Source of the DNA: Rutstroemia sp. NJR-2017a BVV2
Taxonomy: Eukaryota > Ascomycota > Leotiomycetes > Helotiales > Rutstroemiaceae
DNA: 64,000 nt
Assembly: GCA_002946415.1 (NCBI GenBank)
Contig: NJPS01000059.1
Coordinates: 1 to 64,000 of the forward strand
Direction of reading: 5' to 3'
Below are positions 36,501 to 49,320 of the stretch, one piece after another (positions within the stretch are counted from its first letter, which is position 1; each line of letters begins with the position of its first letter). The position numbers and the translations under genes were made by a program. The notes beneath the pieces were generated by a model. It did no database searches, was not told where the DNA came from, and saw only the letters and a program-made list of their open reading frames with translations.

Positions 36501-37700
36501 TTTGGAATCTTGAAGTCTCTTGTTTCCAATAAACTGATATTATAGAGATATATTGCTATAACTATAATCTCAGATTAAAGATCAGGAGAAAAGTTCGCTT
36601 AGATCTATATCTTAATTGATTTAGTAATAATCTTCTATTCTACTCTTTCTATAATACTATTTGATTGATAGATATTTACTAGTAATAGCTCTACCTCAAT
36701 CTCTTCTTATTTAGTTTAGATCTCAAAACTGATATAGCCTTTGATTCCAATTACTAAAGTATTATTATCTTACTTAATAATATATATAGATAAGTTATAT
36801 TGATATTTTATCTATACCTTAAAGGTAGTAATAATATAGAATACTTCCAAATAAGTTTTCTAAATTAGTGGAAATCCAAAGATTTTCCCACTATATATCT
36901 CTTTAATTACCAAGAGCTATATATAATCATTAAATATTCTCGGAAAGTCGAAAAGATTCTATACAACTTTATAAAAAGGTTGTTCAGGTTACTGATCTCT
37001 AGACTGATAGTTAATAACCTACTTAGTATATATCAGAAAGTAATCTTTATAATTAATTCAAGAGATCCTTTTAATTCTTACTTCTTTTACTTTATCTACC
37101 AATTTCTCCAAAGTAACCTTGCTAAGATATCTTATATAGTTATACTATATTTGAGTTGAATCCGACTATACTAGTATAAGGTCTCGGGATTAGCTATAGT
37201 ATTTTCTGATCTTATAGCTTACAGTTGGGTATATTATTATAGTATAATTTATAGAGACAAAGTATATAATAGTTGGATAAGAAGAAACTTTCTTGAATTT
37301 CAAGAAAACTAGATTATATATATAAAGGAGAATAGTAATAATTATATTCTTCTCTATTAGATTATATCTTAATATACTATCAAAGCTATATATCTACAAA
37401 TCTGATTTCTACAAATATAATTCAGAGATAATATTTATATAAAATCCAGAAATAATCACTATATTAGTTAGTATAAGATCTTTAGTTTTTGGACTATTTA
37501 CTTTATTGAGAATTTTCTTAATTATATAGATACTATATCTAATAATTTGGAGCAACGAAGTACTATATTCGATAATATCATTATCATTAATATTTGTGAT
37601 TTTACTATTATTAAGAAGTGAAATATCGTTGACCAAATATATTATACTACAATTATCAAGAAGTATTAAGTTTGTTAGATAATACTTTTTAGTAATAACC
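33560..37700 (-). pseudogene. Copia-1 pol relic (protease, integrase, RT, RNase H)
   Basis: Minus strand, in order. Protease: VNDISLL...DLILTNIVIISGFYINIISELYL (37,636-37,409; family VAYIPGFxxNLIS). Integrase end: IIERVEQKIITKSIKIQIQANF near 36,650 (family VAERMNRTLxExARxML) and ELDINKKLYKVNPRVYLGY near 36,310. RT: FKVDYNQEIDNLK near 35,030, LDLETKQYDIINAFVN near 34,750 and VLVLFFIDNIQV near 34,510 (family YVDDI, second Asp lost). RNase H: LNYFLTNLSEEYII near 34,110, then SQRYIISLYSRLIIQKVSKQ, TETESLNIEY and IYYNNIQIIRLVDKNERI, ending GLIKNLT near 33,600. The whole Copia enzyme set is present in one frame apart from RIP-type stops. Confidence 0.85.
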
Positions 37701-39273
37701 GAGGTAGAGAATATATTAAGATTACTAATCTATATAAGAATAGATAAAATAATTATATTAACAACTTTGCTAGAGAAAGATAATTAAATACTTATAAGAG
37801 TTTTCTTATTTGGTAATTTAATCCTCTTATCAGTAAGTAGTTTTCTTAGATCCTTTTATCTTAGATTATTAATCCACTTTTTTATTTATTTGATCTCGAT
37901 ATCTGTAAAGATATCTTTTAGAAGTTTATCTTATAATAGATTATTCAGATTGATATAGTTTTCTGGTTTTCAGTTATATCGATTTTTAGTTTCTTCGAAC
38001 CAAGTAGTAGGATAATAAAGATAAAATAGTTTAGTTTTATTGTTTTTGTTTTATTAGCCTTAGCTACCTTCGATAGATAGTTCCGATAATTGCTAATTAT
38101 TAGATATTACTCCTATAGATATATTATTATCTATAGATATACTAGTTATATATATACCTTTGTTTTTAGTATTACGAGATCTTATCTCAATAAATCTATT
38201 AATAACATTAGTATAGTTATCAAGAATCTTATATAGTAAATCAAGCTACTAGTTCGTTTCTATCTTAATTAACTGGTTTTCAACCTAAATAAAATAGATC
38301 TTTTTCTTAATTACTTCAAAGAAAGTAATAACTATAAGGATTTTCTAAATCTCGAGAAATCTATAATTTTTAGCCTTAGTATAGATAATAATTCAATTTT
38401 TGAACTAAGTTATAGATATAGTACAACTTTATTATACTTGTTGAAATATATCTCTATACTTATATTGAAGGCCAAATATAATAAATAAATCGATAGATAT
38501 AAGATATTACTTGAAAGAGAGAATTATACTATATAAAATGATTTTATTGGTTATTGATATTTATTAAGAGATATCAATAAAGTAAACTATATCAATTATT
38601 AATAAGATCTATATATAGACCTCTTTATATATCTTATATATTATTTCTTATTCAGTTTTATAATTTCTATATTCTCTTTCAAGAAACTTGAAGATATCCT
38701 TAATATTATCAATAGTTGATAATACTAAGTATTTTGGTTTCTAAGCAAATAAAGCTATTTATGAAGATTGCTAACTACTTAGGTTAGAAGAATTAGAGAT
38801 ATTATTTCTATCTATATCCTTAGTACCAGTTATCTAAGTATCAGGTACTATTATAGATTTGAAGTTATCAAAGTCGATATAGTATTTCTTACAGAGTTCA
38901 GTATTGCACTATACTCTAAGTTTATCGAAGGTAGATAGAGATAATATAGAAATAGTAAGCTAGTTAAAAATATCATTCTAATCTATATCAATTACTTTAA
39001 AATATACGAAATTAGAAATAAGATCAGAATTAATAAGATATTAGATATCCTTAACTAGATACTATTACTTAAGTTCCAAGTACTATATAGACTATTAGGT
39101 ATAGATAGTAAGTTTGATATCACCGATTATATTAAGGTTCGATATACTTACAAAGATTAACGATAATAGTAAGAGTAATATAACAGATAGAATAATAAAC
39201 GAATAAGGATAGCTATCAAATAAGCTAATAGATAGTTGTATAGAAGAATTATATATTATACTAGGTTTATAAC
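37700..39273 (-). pseudogene. Copia-1 gag relic
   Basis: Lies between the 5' LTR and the protease on the element's coding strand, where gag belongs. The minus-strand frames are open apart from RIP-type stops. I could not read a clear zinc knuckle, so the call rests mainly on position. Confidence 0.5.
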
Positions 39274-39607
39274 TATTATATATTATAATAGCTAAGCAAA
39301 AAGGAATTAAATAAAAATAATATTAAATAATCGTATAATAAAGTAATAATTATCTAATCTTTTCAAGCCGATCTTCTCAACCTTCTTTATAAGTTGATGA
39401 TTTTTGCAAAAGAGGTCTAAAGTATAAAGTAATATCTAAGTAATAAGGTTCTAGAGTTACTAATACCGAAGATTTATATAAAGAGATTATTGATCCCCAA
39501 AATCCAAGTTTATAAATTGCTTATCAAGTAAACCTATAGCTATATAGAAACTCTAATCCAGGTTAGTAACCTTTATAACCTATATTAGTTAATCAGTTTC
39601 TATAATA
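39274..39607 (-). repeat. Copia-1 5' LTR
   Basis: 334 bp, colinear with 29,798-30,131. The two LTRs differ mostly by transitions. Confidence 0.92.
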
Positions 39608-39612
39608 ATAAC

Positions 39613-39777
39613 TATTATTTCTTATCTATTTATTATATTATTATAATATTTAATAATTCTTTAATAAATAAATATTATTAATTTTTTTTATATTATATAT
39701 CTATTATATTTTCTAAATCAAAATCTAATTTTATATTTTTAATCTAGATTCAAAATCTTTTATAATTTAATCTAAAT
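39613..39777. other. Short AT-rich spacer between Copia-1 and Gypsy-2
   Basis: 165 bp of A/T-dominated sequence, no gene. It continues the DNA that Copia-1 entered. Confidence 0.5.
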
Positions 39778-39971
39778 TATAATAAGTTATATAATTTATC
39801 TTTTTGTTATAATTTATATTCTCTATATATAACTTAGTTAAACTCTCTATTATAATAACTAGTATATAATAACTTCTTATATATAAGTTTTCTAGATTTT
39901 TCGATTTTCTTAGTTTTTTAATTATTGATTTTAAGAATAATATAAATCTTTATCTATAATATATTATTATA
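39778..39971 (+). repeat. Gypsy-2 5' LTR
   Basis: 194 bp, from TATAATAAGTTATATAATTT to ATATTATTATA. Same length and colinear with 46,059-46,252. Confidence 0.9.
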
Positions 39972-42600
39972 TTATTAATAACTTAATTTATATCTTCGGT
40001 TAATTAATAGTTTTTCAAATAATATCTTATTTTTAATTCTCCTTATCTAAATAAATCTAGAGTAATTAGAAGAAAGTTTATTCTATTATAATAATAATAA
40101 AAGTATTTTATTTTTATTTTTATTAATAAACTAATTTTCCTATATCTTCTAAATAGAATATAGCTACTTTCGAATATAGAAATATAATTAGATATTTCTT
40201 ATTTCTAGAATAGAAATATCTCTTTATATAATTAGAAATAGTAAATTTATAACGATAATATAATAATAGTTAAGAGAATAATAAAGATTCTTTTTTTAAC
40301 TTAAATATTATTATCGATCGAGAAGATTCAAATAATAATCAAATCTAAATTATAAATAAATAATCTATCTCTATCTTTTTATCTAAACAAATCTTAGTAT
40401 TACTAATTAAGATTAGAAAGTTCTATATAATAAAGACCGAGTTTATAATATTATAGATACTAATTATATAGTTATTAGCTAATATAGAATAGAATAGTTT
40501 ATTATATATTCTATATATCTTATTTTTATATAAATTTCTTAATCAAGTTTAAAATCTCTTTATCTAATCAATTAAATATAATAAATCTATAAAAGAAAAC
40601 TTTTCAATCTTCTTTATAATAATATCTCTATATATATATTTCAGATTTAATTATAGTTTGTAATTATTTATAAGAAATCGATAATTAACTATCTATTTTT
40701 CTTTATTAAATATTAGTTATAATTAGTTTTTTAATATTATTAGTTTAACTAATAAGTTTAATAATAGAAAGAATATCTAATCTTCTTTATAAAAAAAAAT
40801 AATATTAGATTATTTTGAAATTTATTCTTATTTTGATAAAAATCAAGTTTATAATTATATTAGAGATTAAGTAGAAAGATTGATTCTAGATTATTTAGAA
40901 AGATTTTTTATTTAAGAATTTCTTCTTATTATTAAAAAACTAGTAAATAAGTTATATATATTCTTCTATAATCTTATAAAAATAGTAAAAACCAAGAATA
41001 AATATAAAATTATATTTATAACTATTTCTGATTTTCTATTCTCTTTTAAAAAATTTTATTATTATTTCTATATATAAACTTCAATTAATATAATCTCTCT
41101 CAAAATTATCTTCGATAAGTTATTTATTAAAATTACTATATACTATTATATCTATTCCAAAAAGTAGTAATTTAGAATTAAAATTTTTCAAGAAATAATA
41201 GAATATTTCTATTTTATTAAATAAGAAGATAATATAAAGATTTTATTATATTTTTTACAATCTATTTTTATAATATCTATTTTCTTATATTATTCTTTAA
41301 ATATTTCTTATTATACTAGAAAAGAAGTTATTATAAAATAAAAAAATTATTTTATTTTACTTTATAGTTTTGATACTATCTACAACTTTATACTAATATC
41401 AGTTATATCTAATCTTCTAAATACTCTTTATAATTTCACTTCTAATTATAATATTTCTATTTCTTCGAATCGATTTTATTATAATAATAGAACTAGTATT
41501 TCTATTAGCTTTATTCTAGATTAAGCTCGAAATAATACTTTTTATAAAATTAATATTATCGATATTGATATTTAAAAACCTTTTGATAAATATAGTAATA
41601 AAGAAATCTATATTGATATTATAAATAAATAGATTCTAAAAATAAAAGAAGAAATAATAAAGTATATTTATATATAGAATAATCAAATAAAAGATTATAT
41701 TTAGTAAAAGTCTTTATATTAAATAAAGTAAGAAATATAAAGTATTTGGATTTTATTAAGTTATTAGAAAAAGATAACTTATTATTTCTATATATATTAG
41801 TAAGAAATCAATACTTTTTTTCAAATCTAAATTTTTATAGATTTTAGAATAAATAGTTTTATTTTAATTAATATTATTTTTTTAAAGTTCTTTAATTTTA
41901 TATAGAGAGTAATAATTAATAAACTGAAAATACCTTTATTAGTTAAAAAATATAATAATTAGCAAAATCAATTTATTATTTATTATATTTACTTAAATCT
42001 TATAATTGATAATTAATTATAAATCTATATCTTCTTTTTAATTAACTATATAAACTAATAATTATATTAACTAAAATATCTCTTTCTTATATAGATTTAC
42101 TCAAATAATTATATTTATATTTATATTAATTTAATTCAAAAAAAACCTTAATTATCTCTATTAAATTAATATAAATTAATATAATTACTAGTTAGATAAG
42201 TTCTAGAAACGATATTTAGATATAAAGAATTATAAATTTCTTATTAATATAGTTATTATTAAAAAAGTATAAATTATATTCTGATATCTAATAGTTCGCT
42301 AAATATTTATAATGAATTTTTCCTTTTTTAAATTATCTTCAAAATAAAAAAGCATTATTAAATTAAACTCCTTATTAATAAATATTTATAAAATTTATAT
42401 TAAGAACTTTATCTATAATCTAATATAGATAGAAATAACTTTTAAATAGAAAACTTAATTTATATCTAATTTTCTATTATTAATTAGATATCTTAAATCT
42501 TTCTAGAAATCTTAATTTCTATATTTTTAGTTCCTTATTAATATCTATATTATCTCTAATTCTATTTTTAATATAATATATTATCGAGATATAGAATATA
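39972..42600 (+). pseudogene. Gypsy-2 gag and protease-region relic
   Basis: Plus-strand frames broken by TAA/TAG only. The position between LTR and RT fits gag plus protease. I cannot place domain borders confidently because Cys and Gly codons have been erased. Confidence 0.5.
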
Positions 42601-45600
42601 AACTAGATATAATTATTATCTATAAAATTAATTATCTAATTAAGAAGTATTAAACTAAAAGAGAAACTAAATAAATCTTTTTTATTTTCTTTATTATCTT
42701 ATATTCCAAGTTTTGTTTTTATTACTTTTTTATTTTCTTTTTCAAAATTGATTTAGAACTTTCTATTTTTAATAAGTATTTAGATTATATAACTACTTTT
42801 TCGAAACTTAATTTAAATATATTATCTTTATATTATTTATATAACTATAAAATTATATTTAAAAATAATAAAGAAAAAGTATTTCAATATAACTTATTAT
42901 ATAAAATATCAATAAAAAAATTAGAAACTATAAAGAATTATATTATAGATAATTTAGTTAAAGGATTTATTAAACTAAATCAAATATTATTTATAATTTC
43001 TATTTTATTTATCAAGAAGCTAAATAGTAATTTATATTTTTATATTAATTTCTATATATTTAATATCTTTATATATAAAAACTATTATCTCTTATCTCTA
43101 ATTAATGAAATACTAATTTATATTTTTTATATTAAAGTATTTACTAAATTTGATATCTGATAAATCTTCTATTATATCTAAATAGATCCTATTTCTGAAG
43201 AATATATTATATTCTATATTTACTATAATACTTATAAATATAAAGTTATATTTTTTAGACTAATTAATAATTTGGTAATATATTAATATTATATAAATAA
43301 AGTATTTTTCGATTACTTAGATATATTCTATATTATTTATTTAGATAATATCTTGATTTATTCTAAAGATAAGTTTGAATATAAAACTTATATTAAATTA
43401 GTTTTATAATATTTATAAGATACTAGATTATAAACTAATCTCAAGAAATATAAATTCGATATCAAATATATAAAGTACTTAGAATTTATTATTTCAATTA
43501 AAGATATTGAAGTAGATCCAGATAAGATCTCTATAATATAGTAATAAAGATATTCTATAATTATAAAAGATATTTAATTCTTTCTTGATTTTTATAATTC
43601 CTATTAATATCTTATTTATAATTTTGATATTATTACTAAACTTTTTATTAATTTGATGAAGATTGAAGTTCTTTTTAGATTCGATAAAAATTACTAATTA
43701 ATAATCAATATTCTTAAATATATCTTAATAAATATATCTCTTTTATAATATTACTATTATAATCTTCCTTATATATTAGAAATAGATATCTTTAATAAAG
43801 TAATTATAAATATATTTTTGTAGAAATATAATAATAACTAATTATTTATAACTTTCTTCTTCAAGATAATATAAGTTATTAAATTCAATTATAAGATATA
43901 TAATAAAGAAATATTTGTAATTATTAAATCCTTTAGTTATTAATATATAAAACTAATAATAACTCTATATCAGATCTATATATATACTAATTATAAAGTC
44001 TTAGAATACTTTATATTAATTAAATCTTTTAATATTAGATAAGTTAAATAAACTAAATTATTTATTAATTATAACTTCTTGATTATATATTACTTTAGTA
44101 AAGAGAATCTATTTATAAATATATTTATTCGAAAAGTCGACAAATTTGATTTATAAAATAAATAAAAATAACAAAAATATTTATAAACTTTATTTAAAAA
44201 AGCGAAGCTCGATATAATTATAGTAGTAAAATAGTATAAAAAAGATTATATAAAGTAGAATAAAATTTCGATAATATTTATATTATTTGACTTTATAATA
44301 AATCTTATCGATCGATTTTTAAAGTTCAATTATAATTCTAAAAATTTATAGAATCTATATATTCAAGTTTCTTATAGTAATCAATATTTAATATTTAATG
44401 GAAATTTATTATTATTTAAAAATTGATTAATAATTTTTAATATTTACTAACTCTATATACTATTAATTCGAGAAATATATAATTCTATAATTACTATTTA
44501 TTCTGAAATCAAAAAAATAGTTCTGTTTTTAACAAAATAATATTATTAATATAATATAACAAATAATATATATATTTATATTTGTAATTACTATACTTAT
44601 TAATATAGTTCTATATTTTGAGATAAAATCTCTAAATTATTATATCCTTTACCAATTTCTATATATATATAGAAATATATTATTATAAATTATTATAGTT
44701 TCAATAAAGATAAATATAGTTTCGATAATATCTTCATTATTATTAATTATCTAAATAAGTAAGTTATTATTATCTTTTATTATAAAACTATTAATATTTG
44801 AAAGTAGATCTATTTTTATCTCTAATATATTTATTATTATTATAATTTACTGATAATTATATTTTCCAATTATAATCTATAATTTATTTTATCTTTTTAG
44901 AAAGAACTTAATTTAATTCTAGATATTTAAATTAAACTATTGATTATAAATTATCTCTAAATTAATAGATAAATTAAGATTTATAATTAGTATTTACAAA
45001 AACAATTTAAGTTTTTTATTAGTTATTACCAAGATAATTAATCTAAATATTTACTTATAATAGATTATATTTAATTAATCTTTTTCTACTTTTCTTTTAA
45101 TAATATATCCTTTTTCGAAATATTTTATAATTAGGAATCTTATATATAATAAAACTAATAATTTATAAATATTTCTATAGATAACTTGAATATCGAGAAT
45201 ATATATAATTATATATAGAGAATCTATAATATACTAGTCTATATCTATAAGTTAATTGAAAAAACTCAAAAATATATATCGAGTTTTACTAATATATATT
45301 ATTACTTTATCGACTTTAATATTGATAACTATATATAGTTCGATATAAGATATTTGTTAATTTAATAATTTTTCTATAAACTAAATTATTCTATAAATAG
45401 ATATTTTAAGATTCTTGAGAAAGTTGGATATTTATTCTATTTAGAGTTATTAATTATTATATAAATCTATAATATATTTCTTATAAATAAATTTCGAAAA
45501 GTTTTAGATAATCTATTTTCTAACCAAATTAATAACTTTTTATTATTTATCAATATTACTAATAAAGAAGAATAAGAAATAAAGAAAATCTTTATTATAT

Positions 45601-45860
45601 ATAAATATTATAAATCTTTGAAATATTAAATCTAATAACTAAATTATAATATAAATCTTATTTGATATAAAATATTAAATTTTAAAATAGCTTTATAATT
45701 ATTTCAAGTTTTTTATTTTATAAATTTTAAAAAATTTAACTTTCTAGTTTTATTTTCTAATTAGCTATATTTATATCAAGATAGAGAAGATAATTATAAA
45801 TATATAGAAAATAATTATCTAATAATATCGAAATAGAAATAAATATTTCTTAAAACTAAT
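42600..45860 (+). pseudogene. Gypsy-2 pol relic (RT, RNase H, integrase, chromodomain)
   Basis: RT: LKDLLNQIKYYLQFLFYLSRS, SIYLIFLYIKTIISYLQL (family YRxLNxxTxKxxYPLPLI) and YSILFIQIIS; the catalytic loop near 43,340 reads YLDN. RNase H: about 43,650-44,200. Integrase: SFNKDKYSFDNIFIIINYLNK near 44,710 (family GYDTVFVVVDRLSK), then LLIINYLQINRQIKIYNQYLQ near 44,930 (family HPQTDGQTERxNQxLE). C-terminal end: FKILEKVGYLFYLELL near 45,400 and INKFRKVLDNLFSNQINN near 45,485, the same motif as FKVLEKVGHLFRLEL in Gypsy-4, tying the two elements together. Dead. Confidence 0.82.
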
Positions 45861-46058
45861 ATATTAATATAGAAAAAAAGATATAAATCTAGATTATTAT
45901 TCTTTTCATTTTTGTAATACTTATTATTATATATTCTTAAAACTAACTTATATTATCTCTATAATACTAACTTCACTATATATTCTTTATTATTATTACT
46001 AATTAGAACTAGTAACTAATTGAAGCTCGAAAATAAACTTATTTAAAGAAGAAGATAA

Positions 46059-46252
46059 TATAATAAATTATATAATTTATCTTTTTATTATAACTTATAT
46101 TCTTTATATATAACTTAGTTAAACTTTCTATTATAGTAACTAGTATATAATAACTTCTTATATATAAATTCTCTAGATTCTTCGATTTTCTTAGCTTTTT
46201 AGTTATTAATTCTAAAAATAATATAAATCCTTATTTATAATATATTGTTATA
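46059..46252 (+). repeat. Gypsy-2 3' LTR
   Basis: 194 bp. It matches the 5' LTR to ATATTGTTATA and diverges immediately after. Confidence 0.9.
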
Positions 46253-46257
46253 TAAGT

Positions 46258-46664
46258 AATAACTTTAATAATTTATTAGTAACTAATATTATATAATTTA
46301 TAAATAAGTTCTATATTATATCTTATAATTTAATTAACTTTATATATATATCTTTTATTATTATCTTCTTCTTTATTTATATTATCTTTATTTTATTTTT
46401 CTTCTTTATTTTAATTATATATTTATATTTTATTCAATCTATAAACTTATTTATTAATTATTTCTATATCTTCTTTATATCTCTATTTAATAATATATTA
46501 TAAATCAAAATCTTGTTTTATTTCTTTATAAAAAATATTAATAACTTTATAATATTCTCTATAATCTTTAGATTTATTATTCTTTATATATATTATTTCT
46601 ATTTTATTTACTTTATTTATTTCTTATATTTCAATTAATTATTATATAAAACTATATATTTTTT
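46258..46664 (-). pseudogene. Unidentified Lys-rich relic, distal part
   Basis: The minus strand is A/G-rich and reads as a Lys/Ile/Asn-rich protein with RIP-type stops. It continues beyond the solo LTR at 46,999. I cannot assign a family; a gag-like or ORF1-like protein of an older element is possible. Confidence 0.3.
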
Positions 46665-46998
46665 TATTACAAAAACTAATTAATTAATATAAATTATAAA
46701 GATTATTAATTTAGATTAGAATTTCTTTATAATTATAGATTTATTTGATAAATAACTTATAAATTTGAACTTTAGAAGTTAATAATTTCTTTATATAAAT
46801 CTTCGGTATTAATAATCTCAAAACTTTATTATTTAGATATTACTTTATATTTTAGATCTCGTTTACAAAAATTATTAATTTATAAAAAAAGTTAAGAAGA
46901 TTAGTTTGAGAAAATAAGAAAATTATCACTTTATAATATAATTATCTAATATTATTTTTATTTAATTTCTTTTTATCTAGCTATTATAATATATAATA
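46665..46998 (+). repeat. Solo Copia-1 LTR
   Basis: 334 bp, the reverse complement of the LTR at 29,798-30,131, with no Copia-1 interior on either side. The flanks TTTTT (46,660-46,664) and TTTCT (46,999-47,003) differ by one C/T and form the target duplication. It arose by LTR-LTR recombination of a full Copia-1. Its coding orientation is plus, opposite to the other three LTR copies. Confidence 0.85.
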
Positions 46999-47607
46999 TT
47001 TCTTAAATTATAAAATTTATAAATACTATTATATATATCTCTATTATTCTTTATTATAATTAATCTAACTTTATTATTATATATATAATTTTATATATAA
47101 ATATATAATTATCTTTTTCGCTTTTCAATTATAAATTTAATTATATTATATATAATTTTAATAACTTCTTTTTCAATATCTTTTTTTTTCTCTTTTTGAA
47201 TCTTTTTAATATTTCTCTTTTTATTTTTCTTTCTAGATATAAATTATAATTTCTTTATTATTTTTATTATTTTCTATAATCAATTATATTTAGTAATTAT
47301 TATCTTTTCTCTAAACTTTTTATATCTTATATCTTATATCTATAATATATTTTATTAATAAAATCTTAATATCTTTATCTAATTTACTATATATTACTTT
47401 AATATATATTAATCTCTTATTATATTTATTTCTAGATACTTTTTATTAATTTATCAATTTTAGATATATTTTATTAATCTTTTTACTTTATATAATCTTT
47501 ATTATATCTATTATTAATTATTATAATATTAAATAATTTAACTTCAAATACTTTTTATTCTTATTTTCTTTTTCTTTATTTTCTTTATTCTTTTTATTTT
47601 TATTATT
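46999..47607 (-). pseudogene. Unidentified Lys-rich relic, split by Gypsy-3
   Basis: Plus strand is strikingly pyrimidine-rich (runs such as CTTTTTCTTTATTTTCTTTA). The minus strand reads as a very basic protein (EKQKEKYQKDSKREKKRYQK, KDIKILLIKYIIDIRYKIQK) with only RIP-type stops. The same character resumes at 63,742, on the far side of Gypsy-3. Function unknown. Confidence 0.4.
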
Positions 47608-47820
47608 TATAATAAACCTTCAATAATAAAGTAGATTTAGTTTTAGAATTAATAACTAAAGAACTAAAAAAACTTGAGAATTTAAAAAATTTAAATATAG
47701 AAAACTAGTCTAAATTAGTTAAATACTATAATAGTTTAGATTAGAAATTTGATTAAATAGAAAATATAATTATATATATCTTAAATAAGAAGTATAGCTA
47801 AATATATAGAATTTATTATA
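47608..47820 (-). repeat. Gypsy-3 3' LTR
   Basis: 213 bp, same length as and colinear with 63,529-63,741. Confidence 0.9.
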
Positions 47821-49320
47821 TTATCTCTTTTTTCAAATAAATTTATCTTTAAATATTATTATCTTAACTTAGTATCTATCTATTAGTATTAATTAAATAA
47901 ATATAGAATAAAGAATATATTAAAGAAATAAACTAAAGAAGATATATTTTTATATTAGTATTATTAGATAATTATTATTTATATAATTATAATTTTCTTC
48001 TCTATCTTGAAATAATTGAAGTTATTTAGATAAGAAAATAGATAAATTAAAAAATATAAAGTTTATTAAATAGAAGTTTTATAGTTTTTATAATACTATT
48101 TTTAAGTTAGAAGTTTTATACTAAACAAGATTAATATTATAGTTAAGTTAGGAAATATAATATTTAAATAATCTATAATATTTTCTATAAATAAATACTT
48201 TATCAACTTTATACTTATTAGTATTTATAATATTAAGTAATAATAAGAGTTTATTATATTATCTAGATAATAGATTATTAAAGGTTTTATATAATTTATC
48301 TACTAGAAATATATTATAGATATATATAATATTATATAGTTTTAAATAGAATAAATAGTTTATTTTCTCAAATATTTTGAAATATCTATTTATAAAGTAA
48401 TTTAGTTTTCTTAATAGTTATTATATTAGGAAATATTATATATTCAACTATATATAGTTATCTATATAGAAATTAATAGATCTTCGATATATATTAGCTA
48501 TTTTAGATATATAGTTTTATATTCTCTATATAATAAAGTAGATATATTCAAATACTTTATAGTTATAATAGATATATATATAAATACTATCTATATTAAA
48601 GTTATCAATTATAGAATAATTAGTTTACTAGTTCTAGAAAATTCTAGAAATATATTTATAAAATATTTCGAATAATAGAAAATCTCCAAGTAATAAATAT
48701 AGAAATATTAACTAGATATAATCTATTATAGAAAGATATTTAGATTAGTTATCTTGATAGTAACTAATAAAAGATTTTAAATATTTTTATAAATATTGAT
48801 TATAAATCTTAATTTAGTTATTTATTTATAAATAGTTTATAGTTAATAACTCAATTTAGTATCTAGAATATTATTAAACTTCTTCTAAAATAAAGAAATA
48901 AACTAGAGATTATAATTTAATAATATAGTAATTAGTAGATTATAATATTAATAAATATATATCAAATATAGTTTAACTTATTTATATATATCGATTATTT
49001 TATAATAGAGAATAATAATAACTTATTTACTTAAATAATCGATAATAATTAGTATATTATCGAATTTGTATTTATCTTTATTGAAGTTATAATAATCTAT
49101 AATAATATATTCCTAAATATATATAAAGATTAGTAAGAAATATAGTAAATTAGATATCTTATCTTTTAATACTAAATTATAGTAATAGATATAATAGTTA
49201 TATATATAAATAATAATATCATTTTTAAGATTATATTAATAATACTAATAGATAAATAATAAAATAGTTTTTCGAATATTAAAATATATAATTCAATATT
49301 GTTTATTATAATTCTTACAA
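47821..49320 (-). pseudogene. Gypsy-3 integrase and chromodomain relic
   Basis: The minus strand contains YYNFNKDKYKFDNILIIIDYL near 49,080, the integrase core start also found in Gypsy-1 and Gypsy-2. It continues through the C-terminal part to the 3' LTR. It was separated from the rest of pol by LINE-B. Confidence 0.72.

Larger units (their letters stand above)
29798..39607 (-). mobile_element. Copia-1: complete 9.8-kb Copia retrotransposon
   Basis: LTRs of exactly 334 bp (29,798-30,131 and 39,274-39,607), with the target duplication ATAAC at 29,793-29,797 and 39,608-39,612. The coding strand is minus: gag, protease, integrase, RT and RNase H run from about 39,200 down to about 33,560. About 3.4 kb then separates the end of RNase H from the 3' LTR (29,798-30,131), which is unusual for Copia elements of about 5-6 kb. 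RIP is moderate, so motifs are easier to read than in the telomeric copy. Dead because of many TAA/TAG stops. Confidence 0.92.
39778..46252 (+). mobile_element. Gypsy-2: complete RIP-degraded chromodomain Gypsy element
   Basis: 6,475 bp with two 194-bp LTRs (39,778-39,971 and 46,059-46,252). The flanks TAAAT (39,773-39,777) and TAAGT (46,253-46,257) are a 5-bp target duplication differing by one transition. A purine tract, AAAGAAGAAGATAA, precedes the 3' LTR. No other transposon interrupts it, so it is the reference copy for the nested Gypsy-1 and Gypsy-3, although its LTR is shorter (194 versus 213 bp), suggesting a sister subfamily. Confidence 0.9.
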
